This document shows positions 11,645 to 24,600 of a stretch of 64,000 nucleotides of DNA, in pieces (the first letter of the stretch is position 1; the number at the start of each line of letters is the position of its first letter). Location: positions 117,652,133 to 117,716,132 of the forward strand of contig NC_084463.1 of the NCBI RefSeq assembly GCF_027409185.1. The letters are read 5' to 3'. The stretch comes from Cynocephalus volans. Its lineage: Eukaryota > Chordata > Mammalia > Dermoptera > Cynocephalidae. The notes beneath the pieces were generated by a model that saw nothing but the letters and a program-made list of their open reading frames with translations, was not told the origin of the DNA and did no database searches. The position numbers were made by a program, and so were the translations under genes.

Positions 11645-11885
11645 TCAGAGCCAAGAGCCAGATGGCCTGGGTTTAAATCCTGGCTTCACGATATATTAGC
11701 TGTGTCATTCTGGACGAGTCACTCAGCCTCTCTGAACCTCAGTTCCCTCATATGGTAAATGGGAATAATAATAGAACCTTTCTCATAGACTTGTTTAAAA
11801 GGATTGAATGAGTAAGTATGTGTTAAATACTTAGAATGGTGTCTGGCACATAGTATTATATAAATATTGCTATTGTTATTGTTAC
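11645..11885 (+). repeat. MIR SINE
   Basis: Nearly complete MIR: CTGGGTTTAAATCCTGGCTTC (box-B region), AGTCACTCAGCCTCTCTGAACCTCAGTT core, GGTAAATGGGAATAATAATAG and TGTCTGGCACATAGTA near the end. Confidence 0.9.
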
Positions 11886-12130
11886 CTTTTAAGCTTTGTT
11901 GTTTTAAAGATTTTTATTTTAAGCATATTAATTCTTTCTCTGACATTTTAGCATTAATATTTTTCAGTTAGACTTAAATTTTTGTTTTAGATCTTTTGAT
12001 ATACATAAATTTATGGTTCTATGTAGTAAAATTTATATCTTTTATGTTACAATTTTTCCCATTGCTTGTAAGAATTGAAAGAAAAAATTTTGTTTTTGAT
12101 TTTTCATTGATTTAAAGTTTTAAATCTTTA

Positions 12131-12296
12131 GGGCCGGCCTGTGGCTCACTGGGAGAGTGTGGTGCTGATAATACCAAGGCCACGGGTTCAGATCCCTATA
12201 TAGGGATGGCCGGTTAGCTCACTTGGGAGAGTGTGGTGCTGACAACACCAAGTCAAGGGTTAAGATCCCCTTACCAGTGATCTTTAAAAAAAAAAA
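12131..12296 (+). mobile_element. CYN-type dimeric tRNA-Ile SINE
   Basis: Two tRNA-Ile-like units in tandem: GGGCCGGCCTGTGGCTCACT with GGCCACGGGTTCAGATCC, then GGCCGGTTAGCTCACTTGGG with AAGTCAAGGGTTAAGATCC. They end in CTTTACCAGTGATCTTT-like sequence and poly(A). A 17-bp direct repeat containing GTTTTAAATCTTTA flanks it (12114-12130 and 12297-12313), so it is a recent insertion. The paired tRNA units with retained A and B boxes match dermopteran CYN SINEs. Confidence 0.9.
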
Positions 12297-12904
12297 AAAG
12301 TTTTAAATCTTTACATTTAACTCAATATCCACTGAAAATTTGTTTTGCATACCACTTTCAACAGAGGAGGCTGGCTGGGCCCTGGGATTACCCTTCCTTT
12401 TCTTTTTCTCTTGTAGGAAGGTAATCACTGGCTAAAAGCTTGGGTTTGGGTTAACACAGATATTTGCTTGGTTGGCCCATGAATGAGGAAACACATGCAG
12501 AGAGGATGAACCCTAGGCTGCATCTCCTACTGTGAAGCAGGAGGTTCAGCCAGGTTGATCTGAGGCATGGGAGGGGAGAATGGAAGAGGCTTGGTACTTT
12601 CAGGCCCAGTTTAGCACCTGGCGTGGGCTTTGTGCCCGGCCCTGGGAGTGGCACCAGCTGACCATCAGCAGGGATGGGGGGTGGAAGGAAGGCAGAGCTG
12701 ACCTACCAGCAGGACACGACACAACGAGCAGCTGGCAGGTCCCTCTCCACCTGCCAGGTCCCTTTCCACCTGCCAAAGGGAACACGCTCTGAGGAAGCCA
12801 CACTTGGGGAGGGAGTTGCCGAAGACCTGCAGCCAAGACTTTCATGCCCACTGGGTAGAGAAGCCTGGCAAAGGCCCTGAAATATCTTACCCAATACTTC
12901 CAAA

Positions 12905-13075
12905 GAAAGTACTTGGGGATAGGTGCTTTATATGCTTTATCTCATTTAATTCTAACAACCCTATCCACACTTTATAGATTATTCTCATTCTATAAATTAT
13001 AAAACTGAGGCTCCAGGACCCAGGCAGTGTGGCTCTAAAATCTGTGCTATGCTCTGCATCTTATATACTAAGCCT
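12905..13075 (-). repeat. MIR fragment
   Basis: Minus-strand MIR: TTTATATGCTTTATCTCATTTAAT and AAAACTGAGGCTCCAGGACC followed by a decayed tail. Confidence 0.7.
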
Positions 13076-13260
13076 TGCCAGACTTATTCTATAAAGGGCA
13101 GGTATGACATATTTTAGGTTTGAGGGCCACATTGGGTTTCTGTCACATATTCCTTTTTACAACCCTTTAAACACCATTCTTAGCTTGCAGCATCATACAA
13201 AAACAGGCCACAAATCAGATTTGGTGATAGTCTGCCAGCCCCTGGTACGTGCCTAATATA
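13075..13260 (+). mobile_element. hAT-Charlie-like DNA transposon fragment
   Basis: CCAGACTTATTCTATAAAGG, TTTTAGGTTTGAGGGCCAC, and ACAAAAACAGGCCACAAATC leading to GTCTGCCAGCCCCTGG at the right end resemble the common mammalian hAT elements whose ends read as TTGCCAAAC and GACCCCTG. The exact family is not assigned. Confidence 0.6.
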
Positions 13261-13299
13261 TAGTACTTACTGTGAACTACGCTATGTTGTCCTGGGTCC

Positions 13300-13425
13300 C
13301 ACATTACCACACAGCTGTGTGATAACGGCACTTAGGTCCCCACCGACCTCACAGAGTTATCAGGAGGAGGATTAATGCTCTAGCACAGTGCCTGGCACAT
13401 AGTGACAGCTCAAATCTGGTGAAGC
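13300..13425 (+). repeat. MIR 3' fragment
   Basis: CTCACAGAGTTATCAGGAGG and AGCACAGTGCCTGGCACATA are MIR 3'-half sequence on the plus strand. Confidence 0.6.
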
Positions 13426-14639
13426 AGACCACGAGGAGGGGAGGAAAAGGCAAGGAGGGCCACAGCAGGGGCCAAAGGCACAGAGGAGAGAAAGGGGCAG
13501 TAGCAGATGGGAAGGCCTAGGATGATGACAAGAAGTTTGAGGTTTCCAAATACTTTAAACAAACCTCTTATAGAAAAAAACCAGGCTGTTGAACTCAGAA
13601 AGAACTGGACTGGTAATCCCATTAACAGAAGTACTTGCAGCAGGACATCTTTAAGTAACAAGATCCTCCAGCATTTTACAATAGATTTCACCTCCCTCCC
13701 CTGACACACCTCACTTAGGGCCACCTTTTCAGGGACACAGTAAAGATGGAAAGGCCCTCTGGACTCAGCAAGATGCTATGAGGTGGGCTGCTCTCATGTA
13801 GAGGTGAGAGGAAGGAGAGTGGCCTGTGATAAGCCTCTCCCTAAGCTAACTGGAATATGGAATCTCCAGTTTTTGAAACAAGTAAGTTAGAGCATGATTC
13901 CTGGCTCTACACAGGGTTCTCTGCAGTGTACCTGGCACTCACCAGGTCCTTGAGGACAATGAAATCCCACCTGGTTTATGGCAATCTGCTTTGCTTGCCC
14001 AGAGGCAGGTGACCGAGCCTTGGGTGGAGAGCCCTGTAGTTACCAAGATCCCTTGCCCCTTGGAGTTCAGGTCCCTGCTCATGGCATTCAATTAAGGCTG
14101 TGACAAGTGATGGAGCTCATTGCCCACCACACTTGCATCAGCCTAACAGTCCTGTAGGCAGTGGATCCTCAGGACTGCCAGGGTCCCTGGCACACGCTGA
14201 ACACAATACCCAAATCTGTTCAGGCCTCGTGGCACCTGCCTGAGATTCTTGGCAGCCTGGGTCCTCACAGGACCTTATGGTGCTGGGACTACAGCCCAGT
14301 GTGAGGGAGGGGGCAGCATTTCTGCTGGAGGGCTTTGCCAGGGAGGGGCAAACACCTGAGCATGTGTGGCAGAGCCTCCTGGTTATCCTCTGAACAATGA
14401 ATAAAGACTACATTTCCCAACTTCTCCTGCAGCTGGGTGTGACTGATGAGGTTCAAGCTGAAATGCTCTGTAATAGCTTCTGGGACCCTTTGCCCCTTCT
14501 TTGTCCCTTTCTATCCCATCACTGGGAATGTGGATGTGATAGCTAGAGTTCTAGTTGCCATCTCTGACCACGAGGATGAGCAACCTAGCGATGGTGCTTC
14601 TCGGTTTCATATGAACATCATCCTAATTCCCATATCACC

Positions 14640-15010
14640 CCTCTGAGGCATTGTTACCTCCCTTTTACAGATGAGGTAACTAGGCTCAGAGAGGTAAAAT
14701 AACTTGTCTATGGTCACACAGCCAATCTAGTCAGGACTAGAATCCAGGACTCCCAAATCTCAGGCTCCTTTACTAGTTTCAAACCATGTGAAAAATGGTA
14801 ACAGAGTCGCTGAATACTTGGTGTCTGCCAGGCCCTATGGTAAGTACTTTGTAAGTATTAATTCACTGGATCCTTGCAATAAGTCTGTGAGGTACAGTGT
14901 AATAAGTATCTCCATTTTCCAGAGAGGTGATGTGAACTGTGCAGGGTGACATAACCGGTGAGAGGCGGAGTTGATTCAAACCCAGGCAGTCTGACTCCAG
15001 GACATCTTCT
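14640..15010 (-). repeat. Two MIR copies, minus strand
   Basis: First copy at about 14650-14770: TTTTACAGATGAGGTAACTAGG, GGTCACACAGCCAATCTAG. Second at about 14815-15010: TGTCTGCCAGGCCCTATGGTAAG, TCCATTTTCCAGAGAGG, ATTCAAACCCAGGCAGTCTG. Both are decayed and have no flanking duplications. Confidence 0.8.
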
Positions 15011-15659
15011 GTTGTTATACTGTCCTCTCCAGCAAAAACACTGTTTGCCAGGTAGTTAAGAAAAGGTACAACACACAGCCCACCTGTGTGGGGACAAGAT
15101 CAGTGATGGGAAGCAAGAGCTGCAGGTGGTGAGAGAAAGCATTCTTCAGAGGAGCTGAAAGCTCAGCAGGCCCTTGTGAGCACTGGGGCTGAGGCCCGAG
15201 GAAGCCGACACAGAAGGCCCTGCCCCGCCCTCCTCCCCAGTCTGGTGGACGGTGGAAGAGGTGGGAGGCATGGGCGCCGCAAGTCAGGCAGCTCATGGTT
15301 CATGTTGTCTCCTGGCTGTTCAAGTGCTCACACAGACCTGGACCATCCGCCAGGGCTGTTCTGTAATACTGCGCTGACCGGAGCGGGGAGGTTTGAGCAT
15401 CCTCACAGAGAGGAAGGCTCTGGATTCAGAAGCTGGTACATGTCAGTGTGGATGGAGCAGGCCTCAGAGCAGGGCAAATCTGGGAAACACTTTTGAGTGT
15501 CCAGCCACCCAAGCTCACAGGGATCCCACCCTTCTGGCAGCAATCAGTGGGATGGTCCTTAGGGTCGTGCTGTGAGCAAGGAACAATGAGTGAGGAACAC
15601 AGAGTTCAGGCCTCTTGAAGTGCTTTGGGTCTACGTGGTAACTTCAGAATAGAAAGAAG

Positions 15660-15960
15660 GAGTACAGGTCCTCACCTCTCCTGCCTGGACAACTGCAACA
15701 GCTGCTCTATTCTTCATGCTCGGCCTGCTGGCCTGGGTGGGGTAAATCAGGCAAAAACACAGCTCAGACTTGGCCCTCCCATAGAACAGTTCCTGTCTCC
15801 CCACCACCTATGAGACTAAGTCTAGGCCCCTTAGCTAGCTCTCGAAGGCCCTCTGTGGGCCGTCCCTTTGGGCCTTGGTCTCCCCTTTCTCCCAACTCAC
15901 TGTTCCAGCCCCACAGGCTTGTTCACAATGTCATGCTCTTGCCCAGACTGAGTTTGTTTA
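15660..15960 (+). mobile_element. L2 fragment
   Basis: C/T-rich sequence with TCTCCCCACCACCTATGAGACTAAG-type and GGCCTTGGTCTCC segments that resemble the middle of L2 3' regions. Strongly decayed. Confidence 0.5.
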
Positions 15961-16089
15961 TTTCATCATGTGGGTGCCTTTTATGGCTTAGGCCCTGTGC
16001 TGGACACAAGACCCAGAGCAGAGAAAAATTCCGTTTGTGTCTTCAGGGTCCCCAGTCCACTGGGGAAGTCAGTCCACAGGAAAAGATGA

Positions 16090-16500
16090 TTATGGGAATG
16101 ATGGCATGTGCACACAGGGAGGCAGCGATGTTTACTGTAGCACTATTTGTAATCACAAAAGATTGGGGGAACCCCAAAATATATACCAGTGGGGGGGGTA
16201 TTTCAAGAAACTAGGGTTTGACCTTACTATTGAATAATATGCAGCTATTATAGAGCTCTATGGTCTGACATGGGAAGGTATCTAAGACATTTTTAAGAGA
16301 AAATAGGTTTCAGAACAAATAGAGTATGATTCAAATTATGTAAAGCTTCTATACAGTTTTATGTGTACAGATCCTAAAGAATATATCCCAAACTGAGAAC
16401 AGTCCTTGAGGGAGAGAGGGAAAAATGGGGGAAGGGTGACCCTCATTTTCTTTGTTGTACATTGTTATAATAATTTATAAAGCAATAACACAGGGAAATG
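16090..16500 (+). mobile_element. L1M 3'-end fragment
   Basis: TGTTTACTGTAGCACTATTTG with AATCACAAAAGATTGGG, AATAATATGCAGCTATTAT, and a 3' stretch to TTGTTATAATAATTTATAAAGC. These are characteristic of the end of ORF2 and 3' UTR of old L1M subfamilies. Confidence 0.75.
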
Positions 16501-17302
16501 ATAAGAAAAAACAAACAATTACTCTAAGAGACAGAGGTAGAATAGAGGAGAGGATGATGTATTCGACTGGGGACAAAGATGGGGGTCTCTGAAAGTTCCA
16601 GAGGATAATTCTGGGTTTTGAAGGATTAATAAGAGGTCACCAGCCTTACATAGAGAATACCCATTGAAATTTGCCCACTCTAAGCTGCCTTCATTGATCC
16701 TGACAGTTTATTTTGCTGCAGAAGTGAATTGTGTCTGGGTGTAGGGCTAGGTCCTGCTGGGCTGCTGGAAGGCTGTTAACTTCCTCTGAGCTCTTATGGT
16801 ACCCAGACCTCTCTAAGCATACACATTACACTCCTCCTGATTTTAGAGGTATTTCTATTTGTAACTGTCTTACCAGTCTGTGAGCTAGGGGTGGGAGTGG
16901 GGTGCTGGGAGCAGGGCTGGCTCATCAATCAGTCTTCAGGTGTATGGGACAGGCACTTAGGATACAGTTACTGAGTGGAAGTGAATATATCTGGGCCTTT
17001 CCCCTGCCCACAGTCTTTCTGAGCTCCCTGCTTTGGAGAGCAGTAGGGGAAGGGCATGCACACACACGTAATGCTGAGATCCAGTGTCATCAATCTCACT
17101 CCTATGTCTGCCTGCTTATCTCTATTCCCTGGTCTGTGGCCAGACCAGCCTCCTGGTCACAGGCCTCAAGAACAGAGAGCTGCAAGTCTCTGTTCTTGGT
17201 CATGCTGACCCAGACGAGTGGCAGCTCCTACAGAGAACGGCTGTGAAGACATTGGCCCCATTGGGCCTGACTGAGGAAAGAGACACTGTCAGCACTGGGC
17301 CC

Positions 17303-17670
17303 TGCTACGGTTTGAATGTGTCCCCCCAAAATTCATGTTTTGGAAACTTAATTCCCCATGCAACAGTGTTGAGAGCTGGGACCTTTAAGAGGTGATTAGG
17401 TCATGAAGGCTCTGCCCTCATGAATGGATTAATAATGTCATCATGGGAGTGGGTTAGTTATCTCAGGAGTTTGGGCCCCTTTCTCACTCTGTCTTGCATG
17501 CTCCTTTGCCCTTCCACTTCTTTGTGATGCAGCAAGAAGGCCCACACCATATGCAGCCCCTAATCTTAGTCTTTCCAGCCTCTGGAACCATAAGTCAGAT
17601 AAATCTGTCTTCTTTATAAATTACCCAGTCTGTAGTATTCTGTTATAGCAGCAGAAAATGGACTAAGACA
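17303..17670 (+). mobile_element. Solo LTR, ERVL-MaLR type
   Basis: Starts TGCTACGGTTTGAATGTG, ends AATGGACTAAGACA, with AGGTGATTAGGTCATG and TTATAAATTACCCAGTCTG. A perfect 5-bp duplication GGCCC flanks it at 17298-17302 and 17671-17675. Confidence 0.85.
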
Positions 17671-18059
17671 GGCCCTTTCAATAATGAGACCATCTATCAC
17701 TCTCCGGGGCCACTGATGTCCTCAAGGTAGAAGCTGAGGCAGTGGGAAGAAGCTATTCCAGAATCAGAAAGTGGATATTCACCCAAAGAATTACTCTGGA
17801 GATGTTTTGGGTTTGTGGCCCAAATTGCCTCAGAAAAGAGAGTAGGCTGGCCTAGGGTCCCCTCCAGACCAGGATCCATGGCAGCCCTGAGAATGGGGTG
17901 AGAGGAGTAGACAGGGAGTGAGCAGGCTGTGGCTGTCCACCACATAAGAAAGATGAGGGCCTGTGGACGAGGGATTTAGGAAGGCAATGTTCAAAACACA
18001 GCCAGAATCAGGCCGTTTCTCTCCAGCCCAATCACCACTCACTGGTATTCCTGCGAGGG

Positions 18060-18640
18060 CTTCCTAAAGTGGTCTATAGCCCCCTATGGTCTATTCTCCA
18101 CATAGCAGCTTGAGTGATCCTATCAGGACCTAAGTTAGACATGGCACTGCTCTGCTCAGAACCCTCCAATGGCCTCTCATCTTACTCAGAACAGCTGGTC
18201 CCTGGCTCCTTCTCTGATGTTATGTCCTATTATGTTCCACTTTGCTGGCATCACCATAGTGACACTGACTTCCTCACTGTTCTTCAAATAGTACTTGCCT
18301 CAGAACCTTTGCACTTGCTGTTCCTGCTGTCTGGAATGCTGCTGCCCCTGATATCTACAAGTTCACTCCCTCATGTTGTTCAGCTATTTGCTCATATGTC
18401 ACCTTATTTGAGACGCCTTTCCTGATAAATCTATATGAAATAGCAATTTACCCCCATTCCCATCTTCACCTCCTCACCTCTATTTTTCTTTATATTTTTT
18501 ACTGTTTCTTTTATTATCTATTTCTCCTGAGCAAAACACAAGCTCTTTGAGGGCAGGGGCTCTGTTTTGTTTGCTGCTGTATCCCAGCACCTGAAACAGT
18601 GCTTGGCATACAGTAGTGCTCAATAAATACCATGGTGGAA
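18060..18640 (+). mobile_element. L2 LINE fragment (3' end)
   Basis: CTCAGAACCCTCCAATGGC, CTTGCTGTTCCTGCTGTCTGG, GAGGGCAGGGGCTCTG and CATACAGTAGTGCTCAATAAAT in order are a typical L2 3' half. Confidence 0.88.
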
Positions 18641-19149
18641 ATGAAGGAACAAATGAATGAATGGCTAGTGAGAGAATGGAGCTGCCTTGTTCTCTCTTAG
18701 AGCGCCAAAAGAGAACCCATGGAAGTGGGGAGAAGAAGTCCTGGGAATGGCTGATTTCAGTTCACTATCAGGAAGAATGCTGCAATGACTGGAAGGCTGC
18801 TCTGGTACACAGCCCTTGCTGGAGGTTCCAAGCCCCCAGCTGGTGAGGGCATTCTTATGGTCGGCAGAGGCTGGGATGAGACAAATCAAAAGTCCTTCTG
18901 ATCCTGGAGAACTTGTGTGTTGTGTGGGTGGGTATGGATATGTATAAGAAAGAGAAGGAAGGTGGAGGCAGAAGAGCAGAGTGGTGGAATACACACTCTT
19001 CGGGCTGGCTCCTTCAAACCAGACAGAGGAATGGCCTTGGTCCAGGTGATAAGTAAAAAAGTGTTGAATTGATGGGTTTGAGGCTACAAGGCTGGGGACT
19101 GCTCTAGAACCTCTTTTAGAACCCCACTGCTCAAAAGGTTGTTCATTTC

Positions 19150-19340
19150 TCTTTGTCAATCTCTTTCCCTTTACCTAAGAGGAAACTGAGGCCCACAGTG
19201 GGGCAATACTGTTCAAAAGGTCCCCACCTGCCTGCTTCCCCACTGTTCTCCAATATCCTCCTCTGCATCATCCGACAGAGCACCTCAGCAAGGCAGGTAT
19301 TTGCATCAACACTATATGGAAGACAAAACTGAGTCCGGGT
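19150..19340 (-). repeat. MIR fragment
   Basis: CCTAAGAGGAAACTGAGGCCC is the MIR core on the minus strand; the remainder has decayed. The stretch 18660-19150 shows nothing I recognise. Confidence 0.5.
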
Positions 19341-19670
19341 GAGGTTCAGAAACAGACAAGCTGGGAGAGCCGGAGGCCAGCCCTCCCCACCCCAACTCCC
19401 CAGGAGTAGGAGGCTGCTGAGGCTGCTGTGGACACATTTCCTTAGTCACCTGCAGAGAGAGCATGCCGTGGCATGTTGGCTGCACCGGGTGACTATTCTT
19501 AGATCTAGGGAGCTAGGGATGACGGATTTAGAACTTACGAGGTGGAAACGTGTTGGCCTGTTTTATAAACAACTGAAATCCTCCCCACAGTCTGTCTTTC
19601 TGAATTCTGTGCTCTCTGCTAGAACTGCTGGCTTTTTGGGCTTATCAGCTGCCATGGGAGAGGTGACAGA

Positions 19671-19679
19671 AAAGAAAAT

Positions 19680-19681
<2 letters not shown>
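19671..19681. repeat. Putative 5' target-site duplication of chimeric L1
   Basis: AAAGAAAATTA here recurs exactly at 25674-25684 just beyond the L1 A-rich tail. The next bases are also similar (GCTCTCT against ACCCTCT). The motif is A-rich, so an 11-base match next to a tail could partly be chance. It nevertheless brackets the composite unit and not the L1 alone. Confidence 0.5.
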
Positions 19682-20282
<601 letters not shown>

Positions 20283-20436
20283 TGACCAGAGAGGTGGCTC
20301 CCCGGAGAGGCCCAAGACCTGAGGCAACCATACACACAAGGCAGTAGAGGCCAACTGAGCAGTCACGGAGGTAGCCATACCAAATTGGCAACCACAGCAA
20401 CATCTTAGTTAGTCAATAGTCTCAAACTGGTGGACT

Positions 20437-21429
20437 GTGAAACCCCCTGACACAATGAATAAACATCAAAAAAAAGATACCAGAAATACAAAAAATCAAG
20501 AAAGTACACCACCAAAAGTTAATAAATCTCAAACTCTAGATCTTATAGAACAAGAAGCCCTTGAAATGACTGACAAGGAATTTCGAGTGATAATTCTAAG
20601 GAAACTGAATGAGATACAAGAAAACTCAGCTAGGCATCATGATGAAATGAGGAAAAGTATACAGGACCTGAAAGAGGAAATGTACAAGGAAATCAATGTC
20701 CTGAAAAAAAATGTAGCAGAACTTGCTGAACTGAAGAAGTTATTCAGCAAAATAAAAAACACAACGGAGAGTTTAACCAGCAGGCTAGTTGAAGAGAGAA
20801 CCTCTGAACTTGAAGATGGGCTGTTTGAAATAACACAAGCAGACAAAAAGAAAGAAAAAAGAATCAAAGACATTGAAGAAAATCTGAGAGAGATATCAGA
20901 CAACCTTAAGCGCTTAAATATCCAAGTCATGGGTATTCCAGAAGGGGAGGAAAACGGAGATTGCATTGAAAACATATTCAACAAAATAGTGGCAGAAAAC
21001 TTCCCAGGTATAGGAAAAATCACAGATCTTCAGATCCAGGAAGCTCAACGATCTCCAAATGTATTCAACCCAAAAAGGCCTTCTCCAAGACATGTCATAC
21101 TCAAATTGGCAAAACTCAGAGACAAAGAGAGAATCTTAAAAGCTGCAAGAGAGAAGCGTCAAATCACCTATAAGGGAGCCCCAATCAGGCTAACATCAGA
21201 CTTTTCATCACAAATCCTAAAAGCTGGAAAGAAATGGGATGATATATTCAAAATACTAAAAGACAAAGATTGCCAGCCAAGAATACTCTACGCTGCAAGG
21301 CTATCCTTGCGAAATGAAGGACAAATAGTATATTTCTCAGACAAACAAAAACTGCGGGAGTTCACTACCACACGACCACCCTTACAAGAAATCCTCAAGA
21401 GAGTACTGGGTTTGGTTCCTGAAAAATAA
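20437..21429 (+). CDS. L1 ORF1p (RNA-binding chaperone), open
   Basis: ORF1p coats L1 RNA as a trimer. The frame is 330 codons, close to family length. It shows a lysine-rich N-terminus, a heptad-rich coiled coil (about residues 60-135), an RRM with IQVMGIPEGEENGDCIENIF (about 165-185), and a basic C-terminal domain with HVILKLAKLRDKERILKAAR and the ITYKGAPIRLTSDFS segment. Relative to the other copy it lacks two codons in the coiled-coil end (near 20790). No stop or frameshift, though the copy is fossil because ORF2 is broken. Confidence 0.85.
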   Translation: MKPPDTMNKHQKKDTRNTKNQESTPPKVNKSQTLDLIEQEALEMTDKEFRVIILRKLNEIQENSARHHDEMRKSIQDLKEEMYKEINVLKKNVAELAELKKLFSKIKNTTESLTSRLVEERTSELEDGLFEITQADKKKEKRIKDIEENLREISDNLKRLNIQVMGIPEGEENGDCIENIFNKIVAENFPGIGKITDLQIQEAQRSPNVFNPKRPSPRHVILKLAKLRDKERILKAAREKRQITYKGAPIRLTSDFSSQILKAGKKWDDIFKILKDKDCQPRILYAARLSLRNEGQIVYFSDKQKLREFTTTRPPLQEILKRVLGLVPEK

Positions 21430-21616
21430 CTACCACTGCCATAAAAACCCAAGAAAAATCAAAACCCACTAGTATAATAAAAATGGCATTCATGAAGAGA
21501 AAACAAACAAACAAAAACGCTATCTACAACCTAAGGAACCAACAAACAAAGAAACCAAACAGTAAATCAGAAAGCAAGGAACAAAAGACACCTAAGACAA
21601 CCAAACAACCAATAAA

Positions 21617-24600
21617 ATGCTAGGAATAAATCAACACCTTTCAATAACAACTCTTAAAGTAAAAGGCTTAAATTCCCCAATCAAAAGACAAAGACTGGCT
21701 GACTGGATCAAAAAGGAGGACCCAACTATATGCTGCCTACAAGAGACCCACCTCACCCATAAAGATTCACATAGACTAAGAGTGAAAGGATGGAAAAAGA
21801 TTTACCATGCAAACAGAAAAGAAAAACGAGCTGGAGTAGCTATTCTTATATCTGATAAAATAGACTTTAAACTAAAAACCATAAAAAGAGACAATGAGGG
21901 ACACTACTTAATGATAAAAGGACTGATCCATCAAGAAGACATAACAATCATAAATATGTACGCACCCAATGTTGGAGCAGCCAGATTTATAAAACAAACT
22001 CTATTAGACCTAAACAAGGAAATAGACACTAATACCATAATACCAGGGGACCTGAACACCCCACTGTCAATATTAGACAGATCATCTAGGCAAAGAATCA
22101 GTAGAGAAACACAAGATCTAAACAACACTCTAGACCAATTGGAATTGACAGATATCTACAGAACATTCCATTCAACAACCTCAGAATAGTCATTCTTCTC
22201 ATCAGCACATGGATCATTCTCCAGGATAGATCACATATTAGGTCACAAATCAAGTCTCAATAAATTCAAAAAAATTGGAATTATCCCATGTATTTTCTCA
22301 GACCACAATGGATTAAAACTAGAAATTAATAACAAACGAAACTCTGGAAACTATACAAACACATGGAAATTAAACAGCATTCTACTTAATGACATATGGG
22401 TCCAAGAAGAAATCAAGCAGGAAATCAAAAAATTTATTGAAACTAATGAAAATAATGATACATCATACCAAAACCTGTGGGATACTGCAAAAGCAGTATT
22501 AAGGGGGAAATTTATTGCATTAAATGCTCACCTCAGAAGAATGGAAAGATGGCAAGTGAACAACTTAACACTTCACCTTAAAGAACTAGAAAAACAAGAA
22601 CAATCCAAACCTAAATTTAGCAGACGGAAAGAAATCATTAAGATAGAGAAGAACTGAATGAAATTGAAAACAAAAAAAAAATTCAAAAGATCAATGAATC
22701 AAAAAGTTGGTTTTTTGAAAAGATAAATAAAATTGACAAACCATTAGCATGGTTAACTAAAAAAAGAAGAGAGATGACTCAAATAACAAAAATTAGAAAT
22801 GAAAAAGGCGATATTACAACTGATTCATCTGAAATACAAGGAATCATTCGAGACTACTATAAACAACTATATGCCAACAAATTTGAAAATCTGGAGGAAA
22901 TGGATAAATTTCTGGACACACACAAGCTCCCAAAACTGAACCATGAAGACGTAGAAAATTTGAACAGACTAATAACAATAAAGGAGATTGAAGCTGTTAT
23001 CAGAAGGCTCCCAACAAAGAAAAGCCCAGGACCAGATGGATTCACAGCAGAATTTTGAATTGACACCGATTCTTTACAAACTATTCCAAAAGATTGAAAC
23101 GGACGCAAATCTCCCAAAGTCATTCTATGAAGCAAACATCATCCTGATACCAAAACCAGGTAAAGATATGACCAAAAAAGAAAACTAAAGGCCGATATCC
23201 TTGATGAATATAGATGCAAAAATCCTCACTAAAATACTAGCAAACAGAATACAGCAACACATACGAAAAATTATTCATCACAATCAAGTGGGATTCATTC
23301 CAGGGATGCAAGGTTGGTTCAACATACGCAAATCAATAAATGTGATACACCATATTAATAAACTCAAACACAAGGACCATATGATCATCTCTATAGATGC
23401 TGAAAAAGCATTTGATAAAGTTCAGCACTCATTCATGACAAAGACCCTCTATAAGTTAGGTATAGAGGGAAAGTATCTCAACATAATTAAAGCCATATAT
23501 ACCAAACCCACAGCCAATATCATCCTGAATGGGGAAAAGCTGAAAGCTTTTCCTTTAAGAACAGGAACTAGACAAGGATGCCCACTCTCACCACTCCTAT
23601 TCAACATAGTGTTGGAAGTACTAGCCAGAGAAATAAGAGAAGAGAAGGAAATAAAGGGCATCCAGATTGGAAAAGATGAAGTCAAACTGTCCCTGTTTGC
23701 AGATGACATGATCCTATATATCAAACAGCCTAAAATCTCTACAAAAAAACTCTTGGAGGTGATAAATGATTTCAGCACAGTAGCAGGATACAAAATCAAC
23801 ACACAAAAATCAGTAGCATTTCTTTTCTCCAATAGTGAACATGCAGAATGAGAAATCAAGAAAGCCTGCCCATTTACAATAGCCACCAAGAAAATAAAAT
23901 ACTTAGGAATTGAGTTAACCAAGCATGTGAAAAATCTCTATAATGAGAACTACAAACCACTGCTGAGAGAAATTAGAGAGGATACAAGAAGATGGAAAGA
24001 TATCCCATGCTCTTGGATTGGAAGAATCAACATAGTGAAAATGTCCATACTACCCAAAGTGATATACAAATTCAATGCAATCCCCATCAAAATTCCAAAG
24101 ACATTTTTCTCAGAAATGGAAAGAACTATCCAGACATTTATATGGAATAATAAAAGACCACGCGTAGCCAAAGCAATGCTGAGCAAAAAAAATAAAGCTG
24201 GAGGCATAACACTACCTGACTTTAAGCTATACTACAAAGCTATAATAACCAAAACAGTATGGTACTGGCATAAAACAGACACACTGATCAATGGAATAGA
24301 ATAGAGAATCCAGAAATCAACCCACACACTTACTGCCATCTGATCTTTGACAAAGGCACCAAGCCTATTCACTGGGGAAGGGACTGCCTCTTCAGCAAAT
24401 GGTGCTGGGATAACTGGATATCCATATGCAGGAGAATGAAACTAGATCCATACCTCTCACCGTATACTAAAATCAACTCAAAATGGATTAAGGATTTAAA
24501 TATACACCCTGAAACAATAAAACTTCTTAAAGAAAACATAGGAGAAACACTTCAGGAAATAGGACTGGACACAGACTTCATGAATACGACCCGAAAAGCA

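Noticed and set aside
12131..12296. Possible tRNA-Ile genes in the SINE units (also at 29.1, 40.2 and 41.2 kb)
   Set aside because: A and B boxes are tRNA-like, but the units are dimeric, have A tails and target duplications and do not keep a tRNA cloverleaf; they are SINEs.
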